From Vibrio maerlii (GTDB lineage: Bacteria > Pseudomonadota > Gammaproteobacteria > Enterobacterales > Vibrionaceae), in contig NZ_QRHC01000003.1 of the NCBI RefSeq assembly GCF_003415655.1, forward strand, positions 249,526 to 313,525: 64,000 nt of DNA, given 5' to 3'. Shown here piece after piece: positions 47,317 through 57,480 of this stretch (the stretch's first letter is position 1; the number at the start of each line of letters is the position of its first letter). The notes below the pieces were generated by a model, which did no database searches, had not been told where the DNA came from, and saw nothing but the letters and a program-made list of their open reading frames with translations. The position numbers and the translations under genes were made by a program.

Positions 47317-48609
47317 TTACTTATTCTTTGGCATCTCTAGCTGCATCTCAGGCATAGCTTGCTTTCGACTCTTCAGTTTGCGAGCCACCAACCAAGATAC
47401 AATACCGAGTAGCATAATAATCAGGTTAACCGCCACAATAATAATAACAGTGTGTTTATTTGAGGCTTCACGTTCAGCGAGGATGCGTTGCTTTTCAAGC
47501 TCTCGTCGTTTGCGCTCCAACGCTTCTTCTTGTTGGCGTTGGGTCTCAACCAGATCAATTGCCGATATAATACTGAAGCTTTGCTCTGCAATCGGGAAAA
47601 ACAAATCACGCTGATTGCTTCTATCGGTTGCATTGATGCTACCATGCCAGCGATAAATCCCCGGCTCTGAAACACTAGTTAGTTCGGTATTTGCCTTTAA
47701 AGAATCAGAAGTAGCCTGACCTTGCCCATAATCGATATACCCATCAGGCGCTTCTAGCTGAGCAGAAACTAAGATTGAACCTGGTTCAATCATACCCTCC
47801 TCGCCAGAGACAATAAGTTGATGAGGTTGTTCAGATTTTCGGGATTGAATAAAGGTCTTGGTCATTGGTGAAGGATAAACCAGGGCCACCTGCTCTATTG
47901 CGCGTAGGAACACTCCGTTTCCAGAAGTAATACGAACTCGATATTTCCCTGGATTCACTGAAATAGGTAGCTCGACAGTGAACACGCCGTCACCAGCAAC
48001 TTCATCTAAACCTTGTCCGTCATCAGCAAAGTTTCCAATGACCTGTGGAAGTGGGCGAGCTTCTTTTATCAATGACTCTTCGTTCTCAACGTATTTGGTA
48101 AATGTCACATTGAGGTTTACGCGGTCGAGAAAATCCCTGTCCACCAGTGGCTTATCGTTAGATTTAAGGCGAGCGGTAAACTTCATCACCTCCCCTTGGT
48201 AAACACGATTAGGGAAATTGTCGCCTTCAAGGGTAATGTGAGAAATGAGTTTAATGTTGTTCTTTGGGGTAACCTTACCCACCGCTTGCCATGGGCCAGG
48301 CATAGGATCATCGATAGAGATAATATCCATCCCTGATTCTTCGTACCAACTGACGTTTTCAGGTGAGCGCCAAGCATAATACTTCACGCCATCTGGACGA
48401 ACGAGAACAACAGGCTGGGAACGCTTGGCACGATAAACAACGAAGGTAATTTGCGAAATAGAAGGATCGACTCTAAAACGGTTATCAAGCAGGGATACCG
48501 TATTTGAGGTGTTAGCAACAGCGGCGTCGATTGAGGCAACAATAGAAATTAACAAGGTCGCTAGATAAACCCAGACCTTTGAGAGCTGATCAATTCTCAC
48601 TAACGACAT
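47317..48609 (-). CDS. TIGR03503-type protein, exported with C-terminal membrane anchor, function unknown
   Basis: The 430-residue protein has a signal peptide or anchor at the N-terminus (about residues 10-32), an extracytoplasmic portion predicted rich in beta strands, a short charged coiled coil (about 362-388, many Glu/Arg/Gln) and a C-terminal membrane segment (about 390-412) followed by a basic tail. It occurs between fadE and dnaQ in vibrios as I recall (TIGR03503). No catalytic motif is apparent. The layout suggests an inner-membrane protein with a large periplasmic domain; no function should be given. Confidence 0.7.
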   Translation of the reverse strand: MSLVRIDQLSKVWVYLATLLISIVASIDAAVANTSNTVSLLDNRFRVDPSISQITFVVYRAKRSQPVVLVRPDGVKYYAWRSPENVSWYEESGMDIISIDDPMPGPWQAVGKVTPKNNIKLISHITLEGDNFPNRVYQGEVMKFTARLKSNDKPLVDRDFLDRVNLNVTFTKYVENEESLIKEARPLPQVIGNFADDGQGLDEVAGDGVFTVELPISVNPGKYRVRITSGNGVFLRAIEQVALVYPSPMTKTFIQSRKSEQPHQLIVSGEEGMIEPGSILVSAQLEAPDGYIDYGQGQATSDSLKANTELTSVSEPGIYRWHGSINATDRSNQRDLFFPIAEQSFSIISAIDLVETQRQQEEALERKRRELEKQRILAEREASNKHTVIIIVAVNLIIMLLGIVSWLVARKLKSRKQAMPEMQLEMPKNK

Positions 48610-48674
48610 TTCCTTTTACAACTGGGTCAACAGCCCCTAATTCCTACTATCGCTTCCTCGTCATTAATCGATGA

Positions 48675-49433
48675 TCAACGCCAGAGACAAGCTCCACTCT
48701 TTGCCACGATATCTAAACGATCTTCGTGCGCTACTAATTCATCGGCAGAAGCCCGTAAAACCTTTAGAGCTTTTCGTCCTTCAACTCGTCGAATACCCTC
48801 AACACCACCAGATTCGGCATTACTACCACTAAACTGCAGTGATGTTTGCCCACCGGTCATCGCTAGGTAAACATCCGCCAAGATTTCAGCATCGAGCAAA
48901 GCCCCGTGGAGAACACGTGCTGAGATATCGATCATGTAGTGTTTTGCGAGTGAATCAAGATTCTTTCTTGCCGGCATATTTGGCATACGCTTGGCCATTG
49001 CCAAGGTATCGGTCACTTTACAGTGTTCTGCCGTGGTCCCAATGCTTGAATCCAGCATGCTGAATTCATGATCCATAAAGCCGACGTCGAAGGGCGCGTT
49101 GTGGGCAACAAGTTCTGCGCCGTCGATGAATTCAAGAAATTCTTTGTGAACCTCTTTGTATTCCGGCTTATCAACCAAGAATTCATCCGTAATACCGTGA
49201 ACTTCAATCGCATCAGGTTGAATTTCTCGATCCGGCTTTATGTAAACATGGAAGTGACGACCGGTCAGCTTGCGGTTGATGATCTCCACGGCACCGATTT
49301 CGATAATGCGGTGTCCTTGGTAGTGTGGGCCACCTTCACGGTTCATACCTGTGGTTTCGGTATCGAGAACAATGATACGACGATGTTCATCGGCTGCGGC
49401 TTGGTTCTGAGTTGAATTGCTACTGGTATTCAT
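48675..49433 (-). CDS. dnaQ: DnaQ, DNA polymerase III epsilon subunit
   Basis: DnaQ is the 3'-5' proofreading exonuclease of Pol III. The 252-residue protein has Exo I (VLDTETTGMN), Exo II (LVAHNAPFDVGFMD) and Exo III (HGALLDAEILADVY) motifs. The C-terminal part that binds the polymerase alpha subunit follows. It is divergent from rnhA with 69 bases between them, an arrangement shared with E. coli. The alpha subunit (dnaE) is also in this window. Confidence 0.96.
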   Translation of the reverse strand: MNTSSNSTQNQAAADEHRRIIVLDTETTGMNREGGPHYQGHRIIEIGAVEIINRKLTGRHFHVYIKPDREIQPDAIEVHGITDEFLVDKPEYKEVHKEFLEFIDGAELVAHNAPFDVGFMDHEFSMLDSSIGTTAEHCKVTDTLAMAKRMPNMPARKNLDSLAKHYMIDISARVLHGALLDAEILADVYLAMTGGQTSLQFSGSNAESGGVEGIRRVEGRKALKVLRASADELVAHEDRLDIVAKSGACLWR

Positions 49434-49502
49434 ATTGAAATCTGTGTCAGACTAATGATCGTTGAACGAATAAAAACGATAATCTCGCTATAATATCAAA
49501 TC

Positions 49503-49967
49503 ATGACAAAACAAGTTGAAATTTTCACAGACGGTTCGTGTCTTGGTAACCCCGGCCCTGGTGGTTACGGCATCGTACTGCGCTATAAATCGACCGAGAA
49601 AACTCTCGCAAAAGGCTACACACTCACGACGAATAACCGTATGGAGATGTTGGCTGCAGTTGTTGCTTTGCAAACCCTCAAAGAGCCATGTCACGTAATT
49701 CTTACTACTGATAGCCAGTATGTACGCCAAGGCATCACTCAATGGATACATAACTGGAAAAAGCGCGATTGGAAAACCGCCGATAAAAAACCGGTAAAGA
49801 ATGCCGACCTATGGAAAGCACTCGATAAAGAAACGGCACGCCACCAAGTTGACTGGCGCTGGGTCAAGGGCCACGCAGGTCACCGTGAAAACGAAATGTG
49901 TGATGAACTGGCTCGCACCGCAGCAGAAAACCCAACCGAAGAAGATACAGGATACGTCAGCTCCTAA
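49503..49967 (+). CDS. rnhA: RnhA, ribonuclease HI
   Basis: RNase HI removes RNA from RNA-DNA hybrids. The 154-residue protein has the catalytic set: Asp in [12 protein letters not shown], Glu in NRMEMLA, Asp in TTDSQYV, and the [17 protein letters not shown] region. Length is normal. It is divergent from dnaQ and converges on the methyltransferase gene at 49993. Confidence 0.97.
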   Translation: MTKQVEIFTDGSCLGNPGPGGYGIVLRYKSTEKTLAKGYTLTTNNRMEMLAAVVALQTLKEPCHVILTTDSQYVRQGITQWIHNWKKRDWKTADKKPVKNADLWKALDKETARHQVDWRWVKGHAGHRENEMCDELARTAAENPTEEDTGYVSS

Positions 49968-49976
49968 TACTGAGTT

Positions 49977-50010
49977 CCTAGATTCTATTGATCTAGGATC
50001 TAGGATCTAT
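49977..50010. repeat. GATCTAG repeats and hairpin between rnhA and the methyltransferase gene
   Basis: CCTAGAT/ATCTAGG (49977-49997) can form a 7-bp stem; it is followed by two or three tandem copies of GATCTAG. The stop codon of the minus-strand gene (49993) lies inside the repeat. It may act as a terminator, but there is no clear T run. Confidence 0.6.
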
Positions 50011-50724
50011 CTTATAATTCACACTCACTGGAGACAGCTTACGCTTCAGTTTCCAATGAGGTTTGATTGGCTTCAACGGATAAGTGCGCTTTCTTGCCAC
50101 GATGAAGTAGAGACTTCCCATAGGGCTTGCCCAATCCCCTAACCCCCCTTCTAACCATGTCCAAAAGGTTTGGTATTTCTGCATAGGAAAGAGTGCATAC
50201 TTATCGCAGTGCACGACTTGATAGTTCAACAACCCTAACCAATCTTTAATCCGGTTAGGGGTAAACATTCGCCCACTCCAAGGCAAATTATTCTTACGCC
50301 ATGGCATCAAACTCGATAGCCCCATAAAGCTCAGTGGATTAAAGCCAGTAATAATCAAATAACCGTCATCCACCATCACCCTATCCACTTCTCGAAGTAT
50401 CCGGTGTGGGTCATTCATATATTCCAGTTGATGGGAAATAAGTACTGTATCGAAGCTTTTTTCAACAAACGGGAGCTCATACGGGTCAGCAATAACGTTG
50501 TGCAGCAAATTAAACTGGTCTAAATTGACTTGATGTGGAATATTGCACGTACAGCTAGATATTTCACAACTCAAGCCACCCAGCTTGAGCATGTGGTAGC
50601 CAAAAAGTTTGGGGCACCACTCATCTAAACGGGTTTGAATAGATTGAGCTATCCAATCTCCATTCTTTAACTGAGACCATGAGTGTGGCTGTTCGAACTT
50701 GCGTGTACTCGCTGCTGGCTTCAT
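49993..50724 (-). CDS. Class I SAM-dependent methyltransferase (YafS-like)
   Basis: The 243-residue protein has Methyltransferase_11-like features: a diverged glycine-rich motif I (KLGGLSCEIS), the SFDTVLISHQLEYMNDPHRILREV segment and DDGYLIITGFNPLSFMG. Position between rnhA and gloB matches E. coli YafS, of unknown substrate. The C-terminus is basic. The degenerate motif I makes catalytic activity uncertain. Confidence 0.8.
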   Translation of the reverse strand: MKPAASTRKFEQPHSWSQLKNGDWIAQSIQTRLDEWCPKLFGYHMLKLGGLSCEISSCTCNIPHQVNLDQFNLLHNVIADPYELPFVEKSFDTVLISHQLEYMNDPHRILREVDRVMVDDGYLIITGFNPLSFMGLSSLMPWRKNNLPWSGRMFTPNRIKDWLGLLNYQVVHCDKYALFPMQKYQTFWTWLEGGLGDWASPMGSLYFIVARKRTYPLKPIKPHWKLKRKLSPVSVNYKIDPRS

Positions 50725-50786
50725 CCATTACCTTCTAGCTTTACAATCACTAAAGTATTACCCAACATTTGAAGGATTAACAAACA

Positions 50787-51545
50787 ATGTTAGTAATCAA
50801 AAGCATACCTGCATTTAATGACAATTACATCTGGCTCATCTGCAATGATGAGAACCACTGCGTCGTTGTTGACCCAGGTGATGCAAAACCTGTGATTCAG
50901 TTCTTAGAAGAGCACAATTTAACACTAGATGCGATTCTTGTGACTCACCACCATAATGATCACATCGGTGGCATTTCTGAGCTTCTTCGTTATCAACCAA
51001 AGATCAACGTTATTGGGCCTAAACACGATGCTGTCCCAAGCTTAACGCACTCCGTCGAAGGCGGTGAACAGATTGAGATTTTTGGTGAGCGCTTCATGAT
51101 TCTTGACCTACCTGGACATACGCATGGCCATATTGGCTATGTCGGTGATGGTAAACTATTCTGTGGTGATGTGCTTTTTTCTGCAGGGTGTGGTCGCGTT
51201 TTTGAAGGAACAGCAGAGCAGATGTATCACTCTCTGCAAAAGCTGATGCGTCTTCCGGCAGAAACTGAGATTTATTGCGCGCATGAGTACACCGCGAGCA
51301 ACTTAGCGTTTGCGATGGCGGTTGAACCCAATAATAGTCAACTGCGTGACTATCGCGATGAAGTAAATAGACTGAGAGCAGCAAACAAGTCGACGATCCC
51401 CTCAACGCTACAGAAAGAAAAATGGATTAACCCATTCCTGCGTGTTGCAGAGCCGGAAGTGATGAAATCTGTCAATAATCGCACTTCGAGTACCGATGAG
51501 TTGTCAGTATTTACTGCTCTCCGAGAGTGGAAGAACGAATTTTAA
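50787..51545 (+). CDS. gloB: GloB, hydroxyacylglutathione hydrolase (glyoxalase II)
   Basis: GloB hydrolyses S-lactoylglutathione. The 252-residue protein has the metallo-beta-lactamase core [10 protein letters not shown] (about residues 53-62), [11 protein letters not shown] and the metal ligand in [13 protein letters not shown], with the C-terminal glyoxalase II domain. It is divergent from the methyltransferase gene, and mltD follows. Confidence 0.96.
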   Translation: MLVIKSIPAFNDNYIWLICNDENHCVVVDPGDAKPVIQFLEEHNLTLDAILVTHHHNDHIGGISELLRYQPKINVIGPKHDAVPSLTHSVEGGEQIEIFGERFMILDLPGHTHGHIGYVGDGKLFCGDVLFSAGCGRVFEGTAEQMYHSLQKLMRLPAETEIYCAHEYTASNLAFAMAVEPNNSQLRDYRDEVNRLRAANKSTIPSTLQKEKWINPFLRVAEPEVMKSVNNRTSSTDELSVFTALREWKNEF

Positions 51546-51660
51546 CACTTTGCTTGTTGTTAGATTATACAAGGAAAGTATGATGCTTAACTCGCCAGGT
51601 TTTATAACGATATAAAATAATACCGACGAGCAGCAAACACACATCAAGATAGGCGTATTA

Positions 51661-53235
51661 ATGAAACTGAAATACAGTTGGGCAGTTGCCCTGTTACTGA
51701 CAGGTTGTCAATTAACCCAGCAAGACACAACGGACCAAGGCACGGTTTCTACCAATACGCCAAAAGAACAAGAACAAACCCAAGACAAAGTACAAACACC
51801 GAGTCAAAGCGATCAGACAGTCACGGCTGAACCTGTGGAGTCGACACCACAAGAGCAAGAAGATGTTTGGCAACGTATTGCTATGCAGCTTGAGCTTGAG
51901 GTACCAGACCACAAAACCGTCGACTACTACCGCACTTGGTATCTAAAGCACCCAAGCCACCTGCGTACCGTTTCAAAGCGTGCAGAACCTTTCCTATATT
52001 TAATCACAGAGAAAGTAGAAGAGCGTGGTATGCCGCTTGAGATTGCTCTACTTCCCGTGGTTGAAAGCTCTTTTGATGCTTTCGCATACTCACACGGCAG
52101 CGCAGCAGGACTTTGGCAGTTCATTCCTGGCACCGGAAAAATGTATGGCTTAGAACAAGACTTCTGGTATGACGGCCGCCGTGATGTTGATGCAGCCACT
52201 GATGCTGCTCTCGACTACTTGACCTACCTAGGCAAACGATTCGATGGTAACTGGAATCATGCGATCGGCTCTTACAATAGTGGAAGTGGTCGCGTTTCCC
52301 GTGCAATCAAAAAGAACCAAAAGGTCGGTAAACCAATAGATTTCTTCTCACTTGACCTGCCTAAAGAAACCAGCGCTTACGTACCAAAATTACTGGCGCT
52401 TGCGGACATCGTTGCCAACCAAGAGAAATACGGCATTGAGATCCCAGCAATTCCTAACAAGCCCGTGTTAGCCAAAGTCGACCCGAAAGAGCAGCTTGAC
52501 CTAGCCATTGCAGCTAAATACGCCGATATCTCGGTAAAAGAGCTTCAAAGCTATAACCCTGCTTACAACCAGTGGGCAACCTCACCGCAAGGCCCTTACC
52601 ACTTCTTAATTCCGCTTAGCCAAGTTGACACATTCAACAAGGCAGCAGAGGAAAATCGTGGTAAAGGCGTCAAACTGGTACGGTACAAAGTCGAGGCTGG
52701 CGATTCAATTAGTGTATTAGCACAAAACCACAATACGACATCGCAAGTCATTCGTAATGCCAACGGTATGACCAATAACAACATTCGTATTGGCCAGTAC
52801 CTAATGATCCCAACTTCTACCCAGGATGAAAAAGCGTATGCACTGAGCGCAACCAACCGCTTAGAAAAAACGCAATCCAAAGCTCGTGGTAAGTTCAAAC
52901 TGACGCACACGGTGCAAAATGGAGACAGCCTTTGGAGTATCGCACGAGCGAACAAGGTCTCTCATCAGTCACTAGCAAAATGGAATGGTATGGGGCCAAA
53001 AGACACACTACGCATTGGCCAAAATTTGGTCATCTGGAAAAACAGTAGCGACGGCGCCATTATTAGAACTGTGCACTACAACGTGCGCAATGGCGACACC
53101 ATTAGCGGTATCGCAAGTAAGTTCAAGGTAAGAAGTTCAGACATTGTGAAATGGAATGGCTTAAATCAGAAGAAGTACCTTCAGCCAGGCCAAAAGCTTA
53201 AGCTCTATGTTGATGTAACTAAGGTAAGCGTTTAG
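51661..53235 (+). CDS. mltD: MltD, membrane-bound lytic murein transglycosylase with three LysM domains
   Basis: MltD cleaves peptidoglycan glycan strands. The 524-residue protein has a lipoprotein signal ending LLLTGCQ (Cys at about residue 16), a Gln/Thr/Glu-rich linker, an SLT domain (catalytic Glu in VVESSFDAFAYS; GLWQFIPGTGKMYGL) and three LysM modules near residues 342-387, 418-463 and 473-520. The stop codon overlaps the stop of the converging gene at 53232. Confidence 0.96.
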   Translation: MKLKYSWAVALLLTGCQLTQQDTTDQGTVSTNTPKEQEQTQDKVQTPSQSDQTVTAEPVESTPQEQEDVWQRIAMQLELEVPDHKTVDYYRTWYLKHPSHLRTVSKRAEPFLYLITEKVEERGMPLEIALLPVVESSFDAFAYSHGSAAGLWQFIPGTGKMYGLEQDFWYDGRRDVDAATDAALDYLTYLGKRFDGNWNHAIGSYNSGSGRVSRAIKKNQKVGKPIDFFSLDLPKETSAYVPKLLALADIVANQEKYGIEIPAIPNKPVLAKVDPKEQLDLAIAAKYADISVKELQSYNPAYNQWATSPQGPYHFLIPLSQVDTFNKAAEENRGKGVKLVRYKVEAGDSISVLAQNHNTTSQVIRNANGMTNNNIRIGQYLMIPTSTQDEKAYALSATNRLEKTQSKARGKFKLTHTVQNGDSLWSIARANKVSHQSLAKWNGMGPKDTLRIGQNLVIWKNSSDGAIIRTVHYNVRNGDTISGIASKFKVRSSDIVKWNGLNQKKYLQPGQKLKLYVDVTKVSV

Positions 53236-54071
53236 TCCTTTAACTTTAACGATATCAACAATGGATTATGATCGGAGGCACCTGACAATGGTGCCTCTGC
53301 TGTTTCTACCATTAGCCCACGAATATAGGCATGATCAAGCGGCAAGCCGGTGACGAACTCAGTGCGATTATCGGGAGTGAAACGTACTTCTTGTAAGCCC
53401 AGCTTCTCTAGCGATGATTGCATCGCTGCCACTCTCGCATCACTCCAACTATTAAAGTCCCCTGCAAAGATTATCGGGCCTTGATGAGCCTTAAGAGCTT
53501 CGTAACCTTGCTTAAGCTGTTGCTCATATTCTTCAGTTCCAATGGTGAAGTTCACTGCATGGATATTAATCACCGCAAGATCTTGTCCATTACTGAGTTT
53601 ATATAGGGTATACAACGATGACTTAGGGAGCTGCAGCCACGGCTCACGCTGAAGATAAGCGCAAGCCTCAAGTGGTGTGGCGTTAGATAAAGTCAGAACG
53701 CCAGCTGTGGTATCAAAAGCCTTGAACGCCTCGACTTGCTGGCTGTGCCACTCATGGTTCACTATCCATGATTGTAGCTCTGGAGTAAGGCTCGACTCTT
53801 GAAGCACCAACAATTGAGCACTTTGGCTATAATCATTTAAGGCTTCTTTCCAGCCTTCATTCTGCTGCTTGTAAATATTCCACACCACAAGCTCGATATG
53901 ACCTTCGTTGTCCAATACCATCTGGCTATCGAACTGCTTGCATTGCAAAGAAGCGACACCATCACTCACAAGGGTTGGGCTATCAGGGATAGTAAAAATT
54001 GAATGGTAACCGCAAGCTGCTGTACCTACTAATAATGCAACTACCGCTAGCTTAGTTTTCCACTTCTTCAT
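53232..54071 (-). CDS. Endonuclease/exonuclease/phosphatase family protein (YafD-like)
   Basis: The 279-residue protein has an N-terminal signal or lipoprotein-like segment (about 1-22, AVVALLVGTAAC). A full EEP fold follows: VVWNIYKQQ (Asn), LLVLQESS (Glu), INIHAVNF (His), FAGDFNSWSDA (Asp-Asn) and GASDHNPLLISL (Asp-His), so the metal and catalytic residues are intact. It resembles E. coli YafD, whose substrate is unknown. The Cys in the TAACG segment could be lipidated. Confidence 0.85.
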   Translation of the reverse strand: MKKWKTKLAVVALLVGTAACGYHSIFTIPDSPTLVSDGVASLQCKQFDSQMVLDNEGHIELVVWNIYKQQNEGWKEALNDYSQSAQLLVLQESSLTPELQSWIVNHEWHSQQVEAFKAFDTTAGVLTLSNATPLEACAYLQREPWLQLPKSSLYTLYKLSNGQDLAVINIHAVNFTIGTEEYEQQLKQGYEALKAHQGPIIFAGDFNSWSDARVAAMQSSLEKLGLQEVRFTPDNRTEFVTGLPLDHAYIRGLMVETAEAPLSGASDHNPLLISLKLKD

Positions 54072-54125
54072 CTATCCCCCTAAACCATTGCAGCTAAAAA
54101 GAAAAAGGTGTTTCTAAAACAGAAA

Positions 54126-54143
54126 AAGGAGCCTAAGCTCCTT
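54126..54143 (-). terminator. Terminator after glnB
   Basis: Stem AAGGAGC/GCTCCTT with T-rich sequence after it on the minus strand; it lies 39 bases after the glnB stop. Confidence 0.8.
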
Positions 54144-54181
54144 TTCAATAATACAACAAATCATAGTACAGAGAACGGCAA

Positions 54182-54529
<348 letters not shown>

Positions 54530-54594
54530 TTAATCAGTGTGTCTTGTTATGGCGAATATTATGATTGAGGCGCTATGAACATTCAATACAATAA

Positions 54595-54622
54595 AGCCCA
54601 GAAGAATGCTTTCTGGGCTCTT
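54595..54622 (-). terminator. Terminator after the cytochrome c gene
   Basis: Stem AGCCCAGAA/TTCTGGGCT (54595-54619), followed on the minus strand by T-rich sequence; it lies 18 bases after the gene. Confidence 0.85.
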
Positions 54623-54639
54623 AAATTGTAAAAGTGAGA

Positions 54640-54954
54640 CTATTTCAAACTCGAGTAATAAGCCGCTAGATTATTGATATCATCGTCACTTAGCATGGAC
54701 GCTTGAGCCTGCATCACAGCGGCTAAGCCGCCGTTTCGCTGCTTATCTTTGTAGGCTTTCATCGAGGTAACTAGGTACTGTTCGTTTTGACCTTTAAGGT
54801 TTGGGTACCCAGGGATGACCGCGATACCATCAGCACCATGACAAGCAGCACAGATAGCCGCTTTTGCTTTACCTGCTGCCGCATCGCCCGCTGCCATCGC
54901 TTGACCGCTCATCAAGCCAAGCCCCAATATTGCTCCGATTACTAGTTTATTCAT
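54640..54954 (-). CDS. Small periplasmic c-type cytochrome
   Basis: The 104-residue protein has a signal peptide (residues 1-21, ending AMA) and one heme site CAACH (about residues 35-39), with the sixth ligand probably the methionine of SMLSDDD near the C-terminus. It resembles class I cytochromes of the c553/c5 type, and in vibrios a similar gene is found between glnB and tilS. Redox partner is not evident from the sequence. Confidence 0.9.
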   Translation of the reverse strand: MNKLVIGAILGLGLMSGQAMAAGDAAAGKAKAAICAACHGADGIAVIPGYPNLKGQNEQYLVTSMKAYKDKQRNGGLAAVMQAQASMLSDDDINNLAAYYSSLK

Positions 54955-55008
54955 TGCGCTTCCCTTTGTTTATTTTTTTATATCTTACGATTTTGGCATG
55001 AAATAGTT

Positions 55009-56358
55009 CTATCTGCGCCAGATTAATACGATTTCTTGACCGAGATAATGTTTCGATACAAATAATCCAGTCACAGCCAATACATTCTCGTTATATTTTA
55101 AGATTGGTGTTCGCCTTCTAAGCCAAGAAGGAACTGAATATTCTTGAAAGAGTTTCTTTAATTTCCGGCTGCCACTGCGTCCTTGTGGCGCAGCTGACAA
55201 GCCTTGAGGTTCAAAGCCAACTTTTACCGAGATATCAGTATCCGGGAGTGTGCAATAATGGAGAACGACCCCATCGTCCTCATCATCAGCCAAGTTGACT
55301 TGTTTGGCACAAAACATCGAAATTGCTCCAAGCCCGTCAGGCAAGACGAGTGTCTCACCTAAAGTCAGGTTCCCCTGCCATTGGCCTACATCTTTATATT
55401 GCGGAACCAAGTACAGCCTCTGCTCAAAACGTCTAACCTCTCGCCCTTGCACGAGGAGTTTAGGGTTCGCGTCTTGAGTAGCATGTATCACTTCTTGGTA
55501 AATCTTATTGAGTTGACTGCGACTTGGCATTGCAGCTCCAAGACCAGCAAACCACATACGGATGATGTGATTTAGCTTCAACCGACTAAAGGTATCCAAT
55601 TGATTCAGCAGTAAGCTGCCATCACTGTGAAGTGAAGAGTGGTAGATTGGCATCAATAGTTCTTCGAGAAGCAGCTCTTGCTCTGCACATAACTGTGCAC
55701 TGCGAGACACAGATTGAGGGAAATTGGGCCAACGTTCAGTCAAAACGGGGGTTATCTGATGACGAATGAAGTTTCGGTCAAAACGCGTGTCTTGATTGCT
55801 CTCATCTTCCACCCAGTCGAGTTCTCGCGATTGTGCGAAAAATTCGATATCTGCACGTCTTACTTCTAGTAATGGGCGTACTAAATTCGCGTGACCAAAG
55901 GCTTTGACTTGCGCCATCGCAGACAAGCCTTTAGGACCACTGCCGCGCTTTAACGCTAATAGAAACGTCTCCAACTGGTCATCAAGATGCTGCCCTACCA
56001 GCAGTAGATCATCCGGTGTAAGGTGTTTACTTAACGCCATATATCGTGCATTACGTGCTTGTTCTTCCAGGCTAGTTCTTGTTTTTCTCTCTAACTGAAC
56101 TCGCTCAAGTACAAATGGGACTTCGCGCTCTGCACACCATCGCTGACAGCTTTTCGCCCACGTTTCTGCGTTATCGCTCAAGCCATGGTGTACATGTACT
56201 GCCAAACACTCGATATGCGGATTCTCATTCTTATAATCAGAAAGCAATTCAAGCAAAACTCGAGAGTCCACACCACCACTTAGAGCCAATACCAGTTTAC
56301 TGTTGGCTTTAATCATTGGCTTAATTGTGCTGTTAAAGTGGTTATTTAATGTGGTCAT
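55009..56358 (-). CDS. tilS: TilS, tRNA-Ile lysidine synthetase
   Basis: TilS modifies C34 of tRNA-Ile(CAU) to lysidine so that it reads AUA. The frame extends to 56376 with a TTG; the ATG at 56358, behind GGAA, is better and gives 449 residues. The PP-loop SGGVDSRVLL (near residue 30) is intact, and the two C-terminal domains (TilS and TilS_C: GSRKLKKLFQEYSVPSWLRRR) are present. The gene is essential in most bacteria. Confidence 0.95.
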   Translation of the reverse strand: MTTLNNHFNSTIKPMIKANSKLVLALSGGVDSRVLLELLSDYKNENPHIECLAVHVHHGLSDNAETWAKSCQRWCAEREVPFVLERVQLERKTRTSLEEQARNARYMALSKHLTPDDLLLVGQHLDDQLETFLLALKRGSGPKGLSAMAQVKAFGHANLVRPLLEVRRADIEFFAQSRELDWVEDESNQDTRFDRNFIRHQITPVLTERWPNFPQSVSRSAQLCAEQELLLEELLMPIYHSSLHSDGSLLLNQLDTFSRLKLNHIIRMWFAGLGAAMPSRSQLNKIYQEVIHATQDANPKLLVQGREVRRFEQRLYLVPQYKDVGQWQGNLTLGETLVLPDGLGAISMFCAKQVNLADDEDDGVVLHYCTLPDTDISVKVGFEPQGLSAAPQGRSGSRKLKKLFQEYSVPSWLRRRTPILKYNENVLAVTGLFVSKHYLGQEIVLIWRR

Positions 56359-56401
56359 TCGATTTCCGTTCGGCAAGAAACATTTTATTTTCGATAATAA
56401 A

Positions 56402-56425
56402 AAAGGCTAGTTTTCACTAGCCTTT
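56402..56425 (-). terminator. Terminator after accA
   Basis: Stem AAAGGCTAGT/ACTAGCCTTT, followed on the minus strand by a run of T; it separates accA from tilS. Confidence 0.93.
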
Positions 56426-56477
56426 AGTTTATTAAATCTATCTTAATGCTGCTATTTAATTAGCAGTAAGCTATCGA

Positions 56478-57437
56478 TTAGCAGTAGCCGTAGCTCATTA
56501 GACGCTGGTAACGGCGCTCTAGCAGGTCGTCGTTGCTCAAACCTTCTAGGTCAGCAAGTTGCGCCAGTAGCGTTTCTTTCATGTTCGCAGCCATCGCTAC
56601 GTAATCACGGTGAGCACCACCTAACGGCTCTTCGATAACGTTATCGATTAGCTCTAGCTCTTTCAAACGTGGAGCGATAAGGCCCATAGCTTCTGCAGCT
56701 TGTGGGGCTTTGTCTGAATCACGCCATAGGATAGATGCACAACCCTCTGGAGAGATTACCGAATAGGTTGAGTATTGCAGCATATTCACATAGTCACCAA
56801 CACCAATAGCGAGAGCACCACCAGAGCCACCCTCACCTACAACGTTACAGATTACTGGCACTTTTAGGCTCGACATCTCTTTCAGGTTGGTCGCAATTGC
56901 TTCTGATTGGCCGCGTTCTTCTGCACCAACACCTGGGTATGCACCCGCCGTATCGATGAACGTAATTACAGGCATCTTGAAACGCTCAGCCATTTTCATT
57001 AGACGCAGCGCTTTACGGTAACCTTCTGGCTTTGGCATACCAAAGTTACGAACCACTTTTTCTTTTGTCTCGCGGCCTTTTTGGTGACCAATGATCATCA
57101 CAGGACGACCATCTAAACGCGCAATACCACCAACGATCGCTTTGTCGTCAGCGTAATGACGATCACCCGCAAGCTCTTCAAACTCCGTAAATACGTGCTC
57201 TACGTAGTCAAGCGTGTATGGACGCAATGGGTGACGAGCCAATTGTGCAGTTTCCCACGCACCTAGGTCGCTGAAGATTTTTTTCTTCAGTTCTAGGCTT
57301 TTCTTTTCTAACTGCTCAATTTCTTTATCTAAGTCGATTGATGCATCACCACCGTGGCGTGACACGTCACGTAGTGCTTCAATTTTTGCTTCTAGTTCCG
57401 CAATCGGCTTTTCAAATTCAAGAAAGTTTAGGCTCAT
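56478..57437 (-). CDS. accA: AccA, acetyl-CoA carboxylase carboxyltransferase alpha subunit
   Basis: With AccD it transfers CO2 from carboxybiotin to acetyl-CoA, making malonyl-CoA. The 319-residue protein has an N-terminal coiled coil (about 10-55) and the carboxyltransferase core ([38 protein letters not shown]). It lies 43 bases after dnaE, in the conserved lpxA-lpxB-rnhB-dnaE-accA order of gammaproteobacteria. Confidence 0.97.
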   Translation of the reverse strand: MSLNFLEFEKPIAELEAKIEALRDVSRHGGDASIDLDKEIEQLEKKSLELKKKIFSDLGAWETAQLARHPLRPYTLDYVEHVFTEFEELAGDRHYADDKAIVGGIARLDGRPVMIIGHQKGRETKEKVVRNFGMPKPEGYRKALRLMKMAERFKMPVITFIDTAGAYPGVGAEERGQSEAIATNLKEMSSLKVPVICNVVGEGGSGGALAIGVGDYVNMLQYSTYSVISPEGCASILWRDSDKAPQAAEAMGLIAPRLKELELIDNVIEEPLGGAHRDYVAMAANMKETLLAQLADLEGLSNDDLLERRYQRLMSYGYC

Positions 57438-57480
57438 CTATGAATCCTTTGTTACTCGACTCTCACTCTTTGGAGCCGAA

